DNA of 64,000 bases from Methylomonas aurea (GTDB lineage: Bacteria > Pseudomonadota > Gammaproteobacteria > Methylococcales > Methylomonadaceae), in assembly GCF_024505045.1 (NCBI RefSeq), contig NZ_JANIBM010000005.1, positions 124,001 to 188,000 on the forward strand. The letters run 5' to 3'. A program made the position numbers and the translations under genes. Below, one piece after another: positions 37,870-46,193 of the stretch (position 1 is its first letter; each line of letters begins with the position of its first letter). Under the pieces are notes generated by a model that searched no databases, had not been told where the DNA came from, and saw nothing but the letters and a program-made list of their open reading frames with translations.

Positions 37870-38613
37870 TTATGCCACTTGCATTAGCTTGGCGGCGGCC
37901 GCGGCGTTTTCGTCTATATCTTTCATGACCTTGGATTGCATGTCGAAGCTTCTGGACAGCTCGATCATCTCCACCATGGCTGCCATGGCGTTGACGTTGC
38001 TGGACTCCAGCGAGCCTTGCACCAGGGTGACGTTGGCGTCGGCCGGCAGCACGCCGCCTTGCTTAGGATGCATCAGGCCGTCTTCCAGTTTTTCCAGGTT
38101 GGCCGGGTCGGCGCTGACCAGTTTGATCCGGTCCACCAGCACGGTGTTGGTGGCATTGACGCCTTGCGGCACGATGCTGATCGTGCCGTCCTTGCCGATT
38201 TCCACCTTCTGCGCGGGCGGTACTGCGATCGGTTGGCCGGCTTCGCCCAGCACCGACAGGCCGGCGCCGGTTTGCAGCAGGCCTTCCGGCGTCAGCCGCA
38301 AGTCGCCGGCCCGGGTGTAGGCCTCTTTGCCATCCTTGCCGGTGACGGCAATCCAGCCTTGGCCTTCTACTGCGACATCCAGTTCGCGGCCGGTATGGTA
38401 GATCGAACCGTTCGACAGATCGGTGCCGGGGCGTTCCGCCATCGAATAAACCCGCGACGGGTAACCCGGACCGAAGCTGGGCATGGCCCGGAATTGCTCG
38501 AAGTCGGACTTGAAGCCGGTGGTCTGGGCGTTTGCCAGATTATTGGCGTTCGCCGATTGCGCCATCAGCGTTTGTTTGGCGCCGTTCATCGCAATGTAAA
38601 GGCTACGGTCCAT
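37870..38613 (-). CDS. flgF: flagellar proximal rod protein FlgF
   Basis: The protein has 247 residues, with MDRSLYIAMNGAKQTL, N-N-L-A-N-A-Q-T-T-G-F-K (about 24-35) and the C-terminal S-S-N-V-N-A-M-A-A-M-V-E-M-I-E-L-S-R-S-F. It is a rod subunit. It starts 16 bases after flgE with an RBS-like AAAGGAGG just before the ATG. Confidence 0.96.
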   Translation of the reverse strand: MDRSLYIAMNGAKQTLMAQSANANNLANAQTTGFKSDFEQFRAMPSFGPGYPSRVYSMAERPGTDLSNGSIYHTGRELDVAVEGQGWIAVTGKDGKEAYTRAGDLRLTPEGLLQTGAGLSVLGEAGQPIAVPPAQKVEIGKDGTISIVPQGVNATNTVLVDRIKLVSADPANLEKLEDGLMHPKQGGVLPADANVTLVQGSLESSNVNAMAAMVEMIELSRSFDMQSKVMKDIDENAAAAAKLMQVA

Positions 38614-38629
38614 GAGTGGCCTCCTTTAA

Positions 38630-39955
38630 TTAACGAATCTGCAAGATGGTTTGCATGATGCTGTTTTCGGTAGTGATGGTCTGGGCGTTGGCCTGGTAGG
38701 CTTGCTGCGCGACGATCAGGTTCACCAGCTGCGCCGATAAATCGACGTTGGAGCTTTCCAAGGCTCCGGCTTGAATCGCACCGAAATTGTTGGCGCCGGC
38801 TTGGCCCGGAATCGGTTCGCCGGAGTTGGCGCTTTGGCCCCAAGCCGTGTCGCCCAGTTTCGCCAGGCCGTTATTGTTGGCGAAACGGGTCAAAGCCACC
38901 TTACCCATGGTTTGCGAGCCGCCGTTGCTGAAGCGGGCAAATATCACGCCTTCGTCGTCGATGTCGATACCGGTCAGACGCCCGGCCGGCAAGCCGTTCT
39001 GCGTCATGCCGTTGACGCTGAATTTCTGCTGTACTTGGGTGGTGCCGAAAAAGTTCATGGTGTCGATTTCGATGTCGGCCGCGCCGGTGGGCGGGGTTAT
39101 CACGTAACTCGATAATCCGAATTTACCGTCCAACGGATCGATCAATTTGCCGCCGGAGTCGAAGGTGAGTTTGGCCGATTCAGGCGTAGTGCCGCCCAAG
39201 GGTCCGGAGGTTACCGGTACTGCAGTCCGGGTGTTGGGTGTGGCCGGTTCGCTCATGTAGTGGTAGACCAACCATTCCGACGTTCCGGTTGCCGGAGCGG
39301 TAGCCGGGTCGAGTTTGACGAAATAGGTGGTCAAAATATGCGGCGAGCCCAAGGTATCGTAGACGGTGGTCGAGGTCTGCGAGTTGTAGGTATTGCTATC
39401 TGCCGGGTCGAATGGCAGCGTGCTGGGTGTGAAGTCGTCCTGGGCGTCCAGGTTCAATTGCATGTTCACGGTATCGGTCGCCGACGGCAAGCCGGTCAGA
39501 GTGTTGATCTGCACCGGGGTGGTGACGCCGGTACTGAAGCCGTCTTCGACCTTGGTGGTGTTGGGTCGGTAGACCAGCAGAGCCTTGCCTTGGTTGTTGA
39601 CCAGATAGCCTTCTTTATTCAGTTTGAATTCGCCGGCCCGAGTGTAAGATAGATCGTTGGTTTCGGTCGGGCTTTTCGCCAATGTGAAGAAACCTTCGCC
39701 GCTGATCGCCAAATCCAGGTTGTTGTCGGTGAATTGCAAGTTGCCCTGGTTGAATTGCTGGGCGACGTTGGCCACTTTGACGCCGGCGCCGGGAGTGATG
39801 CTGCTGACGCCGCCTAGGCTGGCGGCATAGACGTCGGCGAATTCGGAACGCGATTTTTTGAAGCCGACGGTATTGGCGTTGGCGATGTTGTTGCCGGTCA
39901 CGGCCAGATTGTTGGATGCGGCATTCAGGCCGCTAAGTGCTGTGGTAAATGGCAT
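38630..39955 (-). CDS. flgE: flagellar hook protein
   Basis: The protein has 441 residues. The N-terminus (FTTALSGLNAASNNLAVTGNNIANANTVGFKKSRSEFADV) and C-terminus (ALESSNVDLSAQLVNLIVAQQAYQANAQTITTE) are conserved FlgE signatures; the middle is Thr/Asp/Pro-rich and variable, as expected for the surface-exposed D2 region. It polymerises into the flexible hook. It follows flgD after 10 bases. Confidence 0.96.
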   Translation of the reverse strand: MPFTTALSGLNAASNNLAVTGNNIANANTVGFKKSRSEFADVYAASLGGVSSITPGAGVKVANVAQQFNQGNLQFTDNNLDLAISGEGFFTLAKSPTETNDLSYTRAGEFKLNKEGYLVNNQGKALLVYRPNTTKVEDGFSTGVTTPVQINTLTGLPSATDTVNMQLNLDAQDDFTPSTLPFDPADSNTYNSQTSTTVYDTLGSPHILTTYFVKLDPATAPATGTSEWLVYHYMSEPATPNTRTAVPVTSGPLGGTTPESAKLTFDSGGKLIDPLDGKFGLSSYVITPPTGAADIEIDTMNFFGTTQVQQKFSVNGMTQNGLPAGRLTGIDIDDEGVIFARFSNGGSQTMGKVALTRFANNNGLAKLGDTAWGQSANSGEPIPGQAGANNFGAIQAGALESSNVDLSAQLVNLIVAQQAYQANAQTITTENSIMQTILQIR

Positions 39956-39965
39956 GTCGGTTCTC

Positions 39966-40646
39966 CTACAGTATCTGTTTGATTTGGCTGAATTTTACCG
40001 GTCCCAAGCCGTCCAGGTTGACTTGCATAGCGGTGTTGCCGTTGGCCATGGTTACGCTTTTAACCAAAGACTTAATATTGGTCGGCAGCACTGTGTTTTT
40101 GCCGTCCAGGTAGGCATAAGCCTGTATTTTGTAGACCCCGGGATCCGCCAGGTTGCCGGCGCCGTCCTTGCCGTCCCACTCGAATCGGGTCGTGCCGGCG
40201 GATTCGGCGCCGAGGTCGATTTCGCGGATGGTTGCGCCGGTTTCCGGATCGATGATTTTTACGCCGACGTTGCTCGAACTGGCGGGCATCTCGAAATCGC
40301 CGGACACGCTGCCGCCGGCGCCGAGTAAGGCTTTCTCGCTTGGCGCGGACACGTAGCGGCCTACCAAGCCCGAGGCTTGCAGCGCCTGATTGGAGCTGAT
40401 CGAACCGGCGAATTCCTTGAATGAGGCCTGCAGATCCTGGATGCCGGACACGGTGCTGAATTGAGCCATCTGGCCCAGGAATTCGCCGTTATCCATCGGT
40501 TTCAAAGGATCCTGGTGAGTCATCTGCGTGGTCAGCAGCTTCAGAAACTGATCCTGGCCCAATGTCTGTTTTTGGGGGGCGGCCGACGTGGTGCCGGTCG
40601 TGGCCAGGCCCAGGCTGTTAAATGTGTCGATAGCGCTCGTGCTCAT
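39966..40646 (-). CDS. flgD: flagellar hook assembly scaffold protein
   Basis: The protein has 226 residues. The N-terminal F-L-K-L-L-T-T-Q-M-T-H-Q-D-P-L-K-P-M-D-N-G-E-F-L-G-Q-M-A-Q-F-S-T-V-S-G (about 34-68) is the FlgD signature. The C-terminal half has the FlgD Ig-like strands, W-D-G-K-D-x-A-G-N-x-A-D-P-G-V-Y. FlgD is the hook cap needed for FlgE polymerisation. Confidence 0.96.
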   Translation of the reverse strand: MSTSAIDTFNSLGLATTGTTSAAPQKQTLGQDQFLKLLTTQMTHQDPLKPMDNGEFLGQMAQFSTVSGIQDLQASFKEFAGSISSNQALQASGLVGRYVSAPSEKALLGAGGSVSGDFEMPASSSNVGVKIIDPETGATIREIDLGAESAGTTRFEWDGKDGAGNLADPGVYKIQAYAYLDGKNTVLPTNIKSLVKSVTMANGNTAMQVNLDGLGPVKFSQIKQIL

Positions 40647-40654
40647 GGTTCACC

Positions 40655-41071
40655 TCAGCGACCCATTTTCAGGGTTTGCAAAATCAGATTTTTCGCGGTG
40701 TTCAGCACCTCGACGTTGTTTTGGTAGGAACGCGATGCCGACATCATGTTGGCCATTTCCTCTACGGTGTTGACGTTGGGTTTGTAGATATAACCGGTGG
40801 CGTCCGCCATAGGGTGGTTAGGGTTGTATTCCATGATCGGCGGTGCCTGGTTTTCGACGACGCCCAGTACGTTGACGCCGCTGGCGGTGTTGTTCTTGTC
40901 CATGATGTTTTTTAGTTCGGCGGCAAATACCGGCTGCCGTGACTTGTAGACCTGATCGATACTGCTGCTGACGCTGTTGGCGTTGGAAATATTGCTCGCC
41001 ACCAGGTTCAGGCGCAGGTTCTCGGCGTTCATGCCGCTGCCGGCGACATCGAATATGCGTAAGGAAGTCAT
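40655..41071 (-). CDS. flgC: flagellar proximal rod protein FlgC
   Basis: The protein has 138 residues. The start at 41071 is favoured over an ATG at 41077 because the AGGAG sequence stands seven bases before it; the earlier ATG overlaps the flgB stop. The S-L-R-I-F-D-V-A-G-S-G-M-N-A-E-N-L-R-L-N-L-V-A-S-N-I-S-N-A region and the P-N-V-N-T-V-E-E-M-A-N-M-M-S-A-S-R-S-Y-Q-N-N-V-E motif identify FlgC. Confidence 0.95.
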   Translation of the reverse strand: MTSLRIFDVAGSGMNAENLRLNLVASNISNANSVSSSIDQVYKSRQPVFAAELKNIMDKNNTASGVNVLGVVENQAPPIMEYNPNHPMADATGYIYKPNVNTVEEMANMMSASRSYQNNVEVLNTAKNLILQTLKMGR

Positions 41072-41073
41072 GG

Positions 41074-41469
41074 TCATTCTCCTTTGATGGCGGTCATCAA
41101 GCCCATAAAATCGTCGTTGATGAAGCGCAGGCTGGCTTCGTATTGCACGGCGTTTTCGGCGTATTTGGCCTGTTCGATGTGGGTTTCCACGGTATTGCCG
41201 TCCAGCGAAGCATGTTGCGGATTGCGGTATAACAGGTCCGCACCGAGGACGTGATGTTGGCCGGCCAAGTGTCCGCTCTGGCTGCGTTTCAATTCGCCGC
41301 CTCGGTCGGCCAGGGTTTGTTGAAATACGGCTTTGAAGTCCAGATCGCGCGCCTTGTAGTCGGGCGTGTCGGCATTGGCCAGATTGGAAGCCAGGATTTC
41401 CCCGCGTTTCTCGCGAAGTGCCAGGGCTTGCGGGTGTATGCCCAAAGCGTTGTCGAAGTTAATTGACAT
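41074..41469 (-). CDS. flgB: flagellar proximal rod protein FlgB
   Basis: The protein has 131 residues from ATG 41469, preceded by AAGG; a GTG three codons upstream is an alternative. Typical features are ALALREKRGEILASNLANADTPDYKARDLDF (about 14-44) and the N-T-V-E-T-H-I-E-Q-A-K-Y-A-E-N-A-V-Q-Y-E-A segment. It is the first gene of flgBCDEFGHIJKL and follows a strong sigma-54-like promoter 31 bases upstream. Confidence 0.95.
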   Translation of the reverse strand: MSINFDNALGIHPQALALREKRGEILASNLANADTPDYKARDLDFKAVFQQTLADRGGELKRSQSGHLAGQHHVLGADLLYRNPQHASLDGNTVETHIEQAKYAENAVQYEASLRFINDDFMGLMTAIKGE

Positions 41470-41500
41470 GATTGCCACCTTACTGTTTTTTTAAGGTAAC

Positions 41501-41516
41501 AGCAGCAATCGTGCCT
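41501..41516 (-). promoter_or_regulatory. candidate sigma-54 promoter of the flgBCDEFGHIJKL operon
   Basis: On the minus strand the site reads AGGCACGATTGCTGCT: the -24 block GGCAC and the -12 GC are at correct spacing against TGGCAC-N5-TTGCT, with two mismatches. It is 32 bases before the flgB start. Polar flagellar systems in pseudomonads and vibrios drive these genes with RpoN and FleQ/FlrC-type activators. Confidence 0.7.
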
Positions 41517-41644
41517 AAATAAAAGTTTATTGAACTTTCAAAGTGTTGTTAGTGAAGGGCGTGGGTTTTTGCGTCAAAAATCGGTGTTGGGCGGCGGGCG
41601 GCAAAAACTTGCCGGTTGCCGAATCCGTCAAGAAATCGGCGGCG

Positions 41645-42511
41645 TCAGATGGGTTTTCTGAAGTAGTTGGTGAGTCCGGAGCGGACCATTTCGTAAGCAC
41701 CTATGCCGGAAGGCATCGCTTCGGTGCTGCTTAGAAAAAGATAGCCGCCCGGTTCCAGGCTGTCGGCCATTCTTGTCAAGATGTCGCGCTTGATGGCGTC
41801 GGAAAAGTAAATCAGCACGTTGCGGCAAAAAATGATATCGAATCGGCCCAGGGCGGTGAAGGATTTCAACAAATTGAATTGCTGAAACCGGACTTGGCGC
41901 GTGACTTCTTCGTTTAACTGATAGCCGTCGTAACTCTTCTGGAAATATTTGGCTTTGGCGGCTTCGTCTATGCCGCGCGACAATGCTGCGTCGGAATAGC
42001 AAGCACGCTTGGCCTCCTCGAGAATTGCTTCGGAGATGTCGGTGCCGATAATTTGCAGCGCCCGGTTTTTACCGCTGGCACGCAAGGCGTCCAGGGCGCA
42101 GATGCTGATGGAGTAAGGCTCCTGGCCCGAAGAGCAGGCGGCGGACCAAATGCGGATGCTGCCGTTTTTTTGCGCCAGCACCTGGGGCAATACTTTGTCG
42201 CGCAATTCGGTAAACTGGCGTTCGTCGCGAAACCAGAAGGTTTCGTTGGTGGTCATCGCGTCGATCACGGCGCTTTTCAGTCTTTGTGCCGAGAACGCGT
42301 TGGAATGCAGGGCCGCGGCCAGATCGGTAAAGCCGCTCATTTCGAATTTGGTCAGTAATGGTTGCAACCGGCTTTTTACCAGATATTGCTTGCTGTCGCC
42401 CAACTCGATGCCGCAATTTTGGCTGAGGAATAATTGGATGGCTTGGTAGTCGGCCGGAGAAAGGTTACCGGAGACGCCCAAGTAGCTGTCGGTGCCGGCC
42501 GAATTCAACAT
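41645..42511 (-). CDS. cheR: chemotaxis protein methyltransferase CheR
   Basis: The protein has 288 residues. The N-terminal helical domain (Y-Q-A-I-Q-L-F-L-S-Q-N-C-G-I-E-L-G) binds receptor tails. The SAM domain has R-I-W-S-A-A-C-S-S-G-Q-E-P-Y-S-I-S (about 120-135), D-I-S-E-A-I-L-E-E-A-K (about 156-166) and F-D-I-I-F-C-R-N-V-L-I-Y-F (about 223-235). It methylates Glu residues of chemoreceptors. It follows cheV on the minus strand by 27 bases. No methylesterase CheB is in the window. Confidence 0.95.
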   Translation of the reverse strand: MLNSAGTDSYLGVSGNLSPADYQAIQLFLSQNCGIELGDSKQYLVKSRLQPLLTKFEMSGFTDLAAALHSNAFSAQRLKSAVIDAMTTNETFWFRDERQFTELRDKVLPQVLAQKNGSIRIWSAACSSGQEPYSISICALDALRASGKNRALQIIGTDISEAILEEAKRACYSDAALSRGIDEAAKAKYFQKSYDGYQLNEEVTRQVRFQQFNLLKSFTALGRFDIIFCRNVLIYFSDAIKRDILTRMADSLEPGGYLFLSSTEAMPSGIGAYEMVRSGLTNYFRKPI

Positions 42512-42538
42512 GGGGGGTACAAATCCGCGTGGCCTTGA

Positions 42539-43471
42539 TCAGGCGTGTCCGGCGTGGCTGGTTCTCAGTTGCTTTTGGATGGACTGCATCAGCGAGTCCG
42601 GGTCGAACTTGGCTAAAAACTCGTTTGCGCCGACTTTTTGCACCATCGCGGTATTGAATACACCGCTCAACGAGGTATGCAGGATCAGGTAAATGTGTTT
42701 CATGTTCGGATCGGATTTGATTTTGGTTGCCAGCGTATATCCATCCATCCGAGGCATTTCTACGTCGGAAATGATCATTGAGTAGCGTTGTTCGATTTTG
42801 GTGCCTTCCGCAACCAATCCGCACAAATGGTCCCAAGCTTCCTGTCCGTCTTTCAGCAAGGTGCACTCGATGCCGATTTGTTCGCAAACCCGTTTCACCT
42901 GGTTTCTGGCGACCGAAGAATCGTCAACGACCAGAATATGATCGTTTTGGCTCATCACGTTTTGATCTATGGTTTCCGCCGAAGCCTCTTCGCGACCGCC
43001 GATTACCTCTTTCATGACTTTTTCGACGTCGATGACTTCGATCAGTTCGCCTTCTATTTCGGTTACCGCAGTCAGATAGCTTTCCTTACCGGTGCCGGTG
43101 GGAGGGGCTTTGACTTGTTCCCAGCCGATATTGATGATCCTGTCCACCGAGCCGACCAGAAAACCCTGGATGGAACGGTTGTATTCGGTGACGATGACGT
43201 AACAACCGGCATCCCGTTGCAGTGGGCGCATGCCGATTGCCATGGAGAGGTCCAGCACCGGTATGGTTTTGCCGCGCAAATGGGCCACGCCGCAAATCAC
43301 TGAGTGCGAATTGGGGATTTGGGTCAGCGGGGGGCATTGAATGACTTCCTGGACTTTGAACACATTGATTCCGAAGCGCTGGCGGCTGACCAATTTGAAC
43401 AAAAGCAGTTCGAATCGGTTATGCCCTGCCAATTTGGTTCGTTGATCTACCCCGTCTAAGACTCCGGCCAT
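42539..43471 (-). CDS. cheV: chemotaxis coupling protein CheV (CheW plus receiver)
   Basis: The protein has 310 residues from ATG 43471, preceded by AGGGGG. The N-terminal CheW-like domain (about 15-160, with F-G-I-N-V-F-K-V-Q-E-V, L-R-G-K-T-I-P-V-L-D-L and E-V-I-D-V-E) links receptors to CheA. The C-terminal receiver (about 180-305) has the D-D acid pair in L-V-V-D-D-S-S and the phosphoacceptor in I-I-S-D-V-E-M-P. CheV tunes adaptation. It diverges from flgA over a 116-base spacer. Confidence 0.95.
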   Translation of the reverse strand: MAGVLDGVDQRTKLAGHNRFELLLFKLVSRQRFGINVFKVQEVIQCPPLTQIPNSHSVICGVAHLRGKTIPVLDLSMAIGMRPLQRDAGCYVIVTEYNRSIQGFLVGSVDRIINIGWEQVKAPPTGTGKESYLTAVTEIEGELIEVIDVEKVMKEVIGGREEASAETIDQNVMSQNDHILVVDDSSVARNQVKRVCEQIGIECTLLKDGQEAWDHLCGLVAEGTKIEQRYSMIISDVEMPRMDGYTLATKIKSDPNMKHIYLILHTSLSGVFNTAMVQKVGANEFLAKFDPDSLMQSIQKQLRTSHAGHA

Positions 43472-43534
43472 ATAACCCCCTGAATAACGTTCGGTCAATT
43501 ATAGCGGCATTACTTTCGTTTACTTGAAATTTGC

Positions 43535-43550
43535 TGGTACGTTTTATGCA
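43535..43550 (+). promoter_or_regulatory. candidate sigma-54 promoter of flgA
   Basis: TGGTACGTTTTATGCA keeps the TGG and GCA blocks at the right spacing of TGGCAC-N5-TTGCA, with two mismatches (T for C and A for T). It lies 38 bases before the flgA start in the cheV-flgA divergent spacer. Confidence 0.5.
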
Positions 43551-43587
43551 GAAAGCTTAAGGCAAGTCAAAAAAATGGCGATTGAAT

Positions 43588-44277
43588 ATGAATAAGCGAA
43601 CAGTACCCGGAATTTTGATGTTGGCGTCGCAGCTGGCGTGGGGCGGCACATTCCAGTCCGCTCAGCAGATCCAGGACTCGATCAACCAGTTTGTCATGTC
43701 CACGCTAGAAGCTGGGGGGAAATACGAAATCAACCTGGCGCCGCCCGATCCCCGCCTGCAATTACCGAACTGCGAGCAAGCGCTGCAAGTGTTTGCGCAA
43801 ACCGGGGAAATTAAGCCCGGCCGCAATACCGTCGGTGTCCGCTGTTACGGCGAGAAAGGTTGGACGATTTACAGTACGGTGTTGCTCAAATCCTTTAAGG
43901 ACGTTTTGGTGTTGAACAAGTCGATGCTGCGAAACGACATCATTCGCCACGAGCACTTGAACGTGGAGACGCGCGATGCCGGCCTGTTGCCGCAGGGCTA
44001 TATCACCGATGTCAACGAGGCGGTGAACAAGCAGGCCGCGCGGAATATTCCGGCAGGTAGCGTGTTAAATCGGCAGCATATCACCGATCCGACCGTAGTC
44101 CGCCGCGGCGAACGGGTGAGTATAGAATCCAGTAAGGCGGGAGTCGTGATCAGCGCGATCGGCGCGGCGATGAGTGACGGCGCGAAAGGGCAGAAAATCA
44201 GCGTGCGGAACCTGTCTTCCAATCGTGTGATTCAAGCCGTCGTGGTGAACGCCGGTCAAGTTTCGGTTAATTTTTAA
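43588..44277 (+). CDS. flgA: flagellar P-ring assembly chaperone FlgA
   Basis: The protein has 229 residues from ATG 43588 with a signal peptide (MNKRTVPGILMLASQLAWG). The SAF domain region carries V-L-N-K-S-M-L-R-N-D-I-I-R-H-E-H-L (about 112-128), R-N-I-P-A-G-S-V-L-N (about 152-161) and the final strand R-N-L-S-S-N-R-V-I-Q-A-V-V. FlgA chaperones FlgI in the periplasm. It heads flgA-flgM-flgN. Confidence 0.94.
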   Translation: MNKRTVPGILMLASQLAWGGTFQSAQQIQDSINQFVMSTLEAGGKYEINLAPPDPRLQLPNCEQALQVFAQTGEIKPGRNTVGVRCYGEKGWTIYSTVLLKSFKDVLVLNKSMLRNDIIRHEHLNVETRDAGLLPQGYITDVNEAVNKQAARNIPAGSVLNRQHITDPTVVRRGERVSIESSKAGVVISAIGAAMSDGAKGQKISVRNLSSNRVIQAVVVNAGQVSVNF

Positions 44278-44285
44278 ATTGGCGC

Positions 44286-44312
44286 TAAAGGAATTTACTA
44301 TGATGCCGCTAA
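44286..44312 (+). promoter_or_regulatory. candidate sigma-28 (FliA) promoter of flgM
   Basis: TAAA-N15-GCCGCTAA differs from the flagellar sigma-28 consensus TAAA-N15-GCCGATAA at one base. It ends 34 bases before the flgM start, so late expression of FlgM by FliA would complete the usual feedback loop. Confidence 0.65.
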
Positions 44313-44346
44313 ATGCTTCAGATAAAACTCACTTGGGAATTTCGCC

Positions 44347-44652
44347 ATGGCTATCGAATCAATCACCGGCAAGCCTGTTACGACTTCAATACCCGCAAAA
44401 CCAGGGGTTAAAGACGCGGCCGAGCTCAAACAACGAATCGAGAGCAGTGTCGTTTCCGATACTGTCGAGATCACCGCCACCGCCCAGGATATAAAAACCG
44501 CCTCGGCCGCCGGCGCTTCAGCGTCAGTGGTTAACGAAGACCGAGTGGCCGCGATAAAAGCGGCGATCCAGGCAGGCAGTTATCAAGTCAACGCTGAGCG
44601 CGTGGCTGAAAAGATGCTGCAATTCGATAAACAGTTGCCCGACAGTACATGA
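44347..44652 (+). CDS. flgM: anti-sigma-28 factor FlgM
   Basis: The protein has 101 residues. The intrinsically disordered N-terminal half is Pro/Thr/Ser/Ala-rich; the C-terminal half has the typical E-D-R-V-A-A-I-K-A-A-I-Q-A-G-S-Y-Q-V-N-A-E-R-V-A-E-K-M-L-Q-F (about 65-93) that binds and inhibits FliA. The protein is exported when the hook is finished. It is followed by flgN after 4 bases. Confidence 0.92.
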   Translation: MAIESITGKPVTTSIPAKPGVKDAAELKQRIESSVVSDTVEITATAQDIKTASAAGASASVVNEDRVAAIKAAIQAGSYQVNAERVAEKMLQFDKQLPDST

Positions 44653-44656
44653 CTAT

Positions 44657-45151
44657 ATGATAGAAAAAACATATCCCATTACCGAAAAATTGCTCGCCAA
44701 CGCGTTAAAGGCGGCGCAGAGTTTATTCGAGTTGTTAACGGTCGAATCCGATAAGCTCAAACAGAAAATCGACCCGGAAGCGATAGCCTCTATCGCAGCC
44801 AGCAAAAGAGACCTAGTGGCTCAGCTCGAGCAATTTACCAAGCAACTGGGTCAAGTCTTAGCGACCGAACAACTAACCGTCGGAAGCGACGGCATCAAAA
44901 AATATCTTGCCAAAGCCGGCGCCGCCGGGCTACATGTCGAAGGCGTCTGGTCTAGTTGGACCGGTCTGGCCAAAATATCGGAAAACTGCCGCGCGCTTAA
45001 CGAACAAAACGGCGCGAGTATCGCTCTGTTGAGTCGGCACACCCAGCGGTCTTTACAAATATTGCGCGGCAAATCTCCGCTGGCGGCCACCTACGGACCG
45101 GACGGCGTGACCCGAAACGAGCTGTTTTCGCATACCTTAATTTCGGTGTAG
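44657..45151 (+). CDS. flgN: flagellar export chaperone FlgN
   Basis: The protein has 164 residues and is mostly helical. The patterns L-F-E-L-L-T-V-E-S-D-K-L-K (about 23-35), A-S-K-R-D-L-V-A-Q-L-E-Q and the C-terminal N-G-A-S-I-A-L-L-S-R-H-T-Q-R-S-L-Q-I-L-R-G match FlgN-type chaperones of FlgK and FlgL. Identification also rests on the position after flgM. Confidence 0.88.
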   Translation: MIEKTYPITEKLLANALKAAQSLFELLTVESDKLKQKIDPEAIASIAASKRDLVAQLEQFTKQLGQVLATEQLTVGSDGIKKYLAKAGAAGLHVEGVWSSWTGLAKISENCRALNEQNGASIALLSRHTQRSLQILRGKSPLAATYGPDGVTRNELFSHTLISV

Positions 45152-45185
45152 ACTGAGCGCCGAATTAGTTTACGGACCGCTTGAG

Positions 45186-45965
45186 ATGCTGAGCAAGCTG
45201 AAGCATTTTTTTTCCAAAGCCAGCGTACCGACGCCTGAAGTCGATGACGATTTATTGGCGTTTGAAAATCCCAACTTCATCACCGATCCGGATAAAATCG
45301 CCCGGTTGCTCGGAGAAATCGAGAACAGCTCGCCACTGTGCAGCATTCAAATCGAAGGTTTTGCAGAGGATTTCAGTTCGTCGATCTTGAGTGTCAAGTT
45401 AGACAAAAATTCCATCATTCTGGACGAATTGATGCCCAAACACGGCAACGACTTGTTGCTCCGCTCGCGGGCTCTGAAGCTGTCGACCTTTCACAAAGGC
45501 ATCCATTTATCTTTTAACTTGGCGAACATCGAGATCGGCCATTCCAGAGGCATCAATTACTACAAAGCGCCGCTGCCGGATCGGGTGTTTTATCCGCAGC
45601 GCCGGCGTTCGCCGAGGCTGGAAATCAGCGCCATCGACATACCGTTCAGCGGCGTCGTACAACGCACCGGGATATCGATCGGGGGGTATTTGTTCGACCT
45701 GTCCAGAGGCGGGGCCGGCGTCAGCGTACCCGTCAACAGGGCTCGCGTGCAACGCGGCGACGTAATCAAGAATTGCCAAATCAATTTCGACGACTACGTA
45801 ATGGATTTCGATTTTGCCGTGCGCTTCGTCAAACCGGTTTCAGCAACCTCACCGAAAGTGCAAATCGGCGGTTTTTTCGAGGGATTGTCGGCGAGAAGCC
45901 AGTCCAAGCTATCTTATTTCATCACGTCTCTGGAACGGGTCGAAATTCGAAAACAGAAAGCCTGA
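45186..45965 (+). CDS. PilZ-domain c-di-GMP effector, YcgR-like flagellar brake
   Basis: The protein has 259 residues. The N-terminal YcgR-like domain (about 30-135) precedes a PilZ domain with the c-di-GMP motif RRRSPRLE (about 138-145) and D-L-S-R-G-G-A-G-V-S (about 176-185). In enterobacteria YcgR binds the motor when c-di-GMP is high and slows swimming. It follows flgN after 34 bases and precedes tRNA-Arg. The GGDEF and GGDEF-EAL proteins in this window are possible sources of its ligand. Confidence 0.88.
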   Translation: MLSKLKHFFSKASVPTPEVDDDLLAFENPNFITDPDKIARLLGEIENSSPLCSIQIEGFAEDFSSSILSVKLDKNSIILDELMPKHGNDLLLRSRALKLSTFHKGIHLSFNLANIEIGHSRGINYYKAPLPDRVFYPQRRRSPRLEISAIDIPFSGVVQRTGISIGGYLFDLSRGGAGVSVPVNRARVQRGDVIKNCQINFDDYVMDFDFAVRFVKPVSATSPKVQIGGFFEGLSARSQSKLSYFITSLERVEIRKQKA

Positions 45966-46005
45966 TGCGCTTGCTGTGTTAAAATTCGCCCGGTTTATTC
46001 ACTCA

Positions 46006-46082
46006 GTCCCGGTAGCTCAGTAGGATAGAGCGGTCCCCTCCTAAGGGACAGGTCGTACGTTCGAATCGTATCCGGGACGCCA
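46006..46082 (+). tRNA. tRNA-Arg (anticodon CCT)
   Basis: The 77-base gene folds as a cloverleaf: acceptor GTCCCGG with CCGGGAC, a D arm (GCTC/GAGC), an anticodon stem GTCCC/GGGAC with loop CTCCTAA (anticodon CCT) and a T arm with loop TTCGAAT. Discriminator G and the CCA end are encoded. It reads AGG codons. Confidence 0.97.
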
Positions 46083-46143
46083 CGCAATAATTCTTTTGGT
46101 TTTTTTCTCTCCGCGCTCAGTCGCGCCGAGTTTCGCCGAAAAT

Positions 46144-46169
46144 AAAAAAGCCGGCACTGCGCCGGCTTT
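46144..46169 (-). terminator. rho-independent terminator of the VPLPA-CTERM gene
   Basis: AAAGCCGGC / GCCGGCTTT with a five-base loop, followed on the minus strand by a T-run. It ends the minus-strand gene at 46194 and also separates it from the tRNA. Confidence 0.85.
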
Positions 46170-46193
46170 CGATCTGATCCTGCGTGGGTTTGG

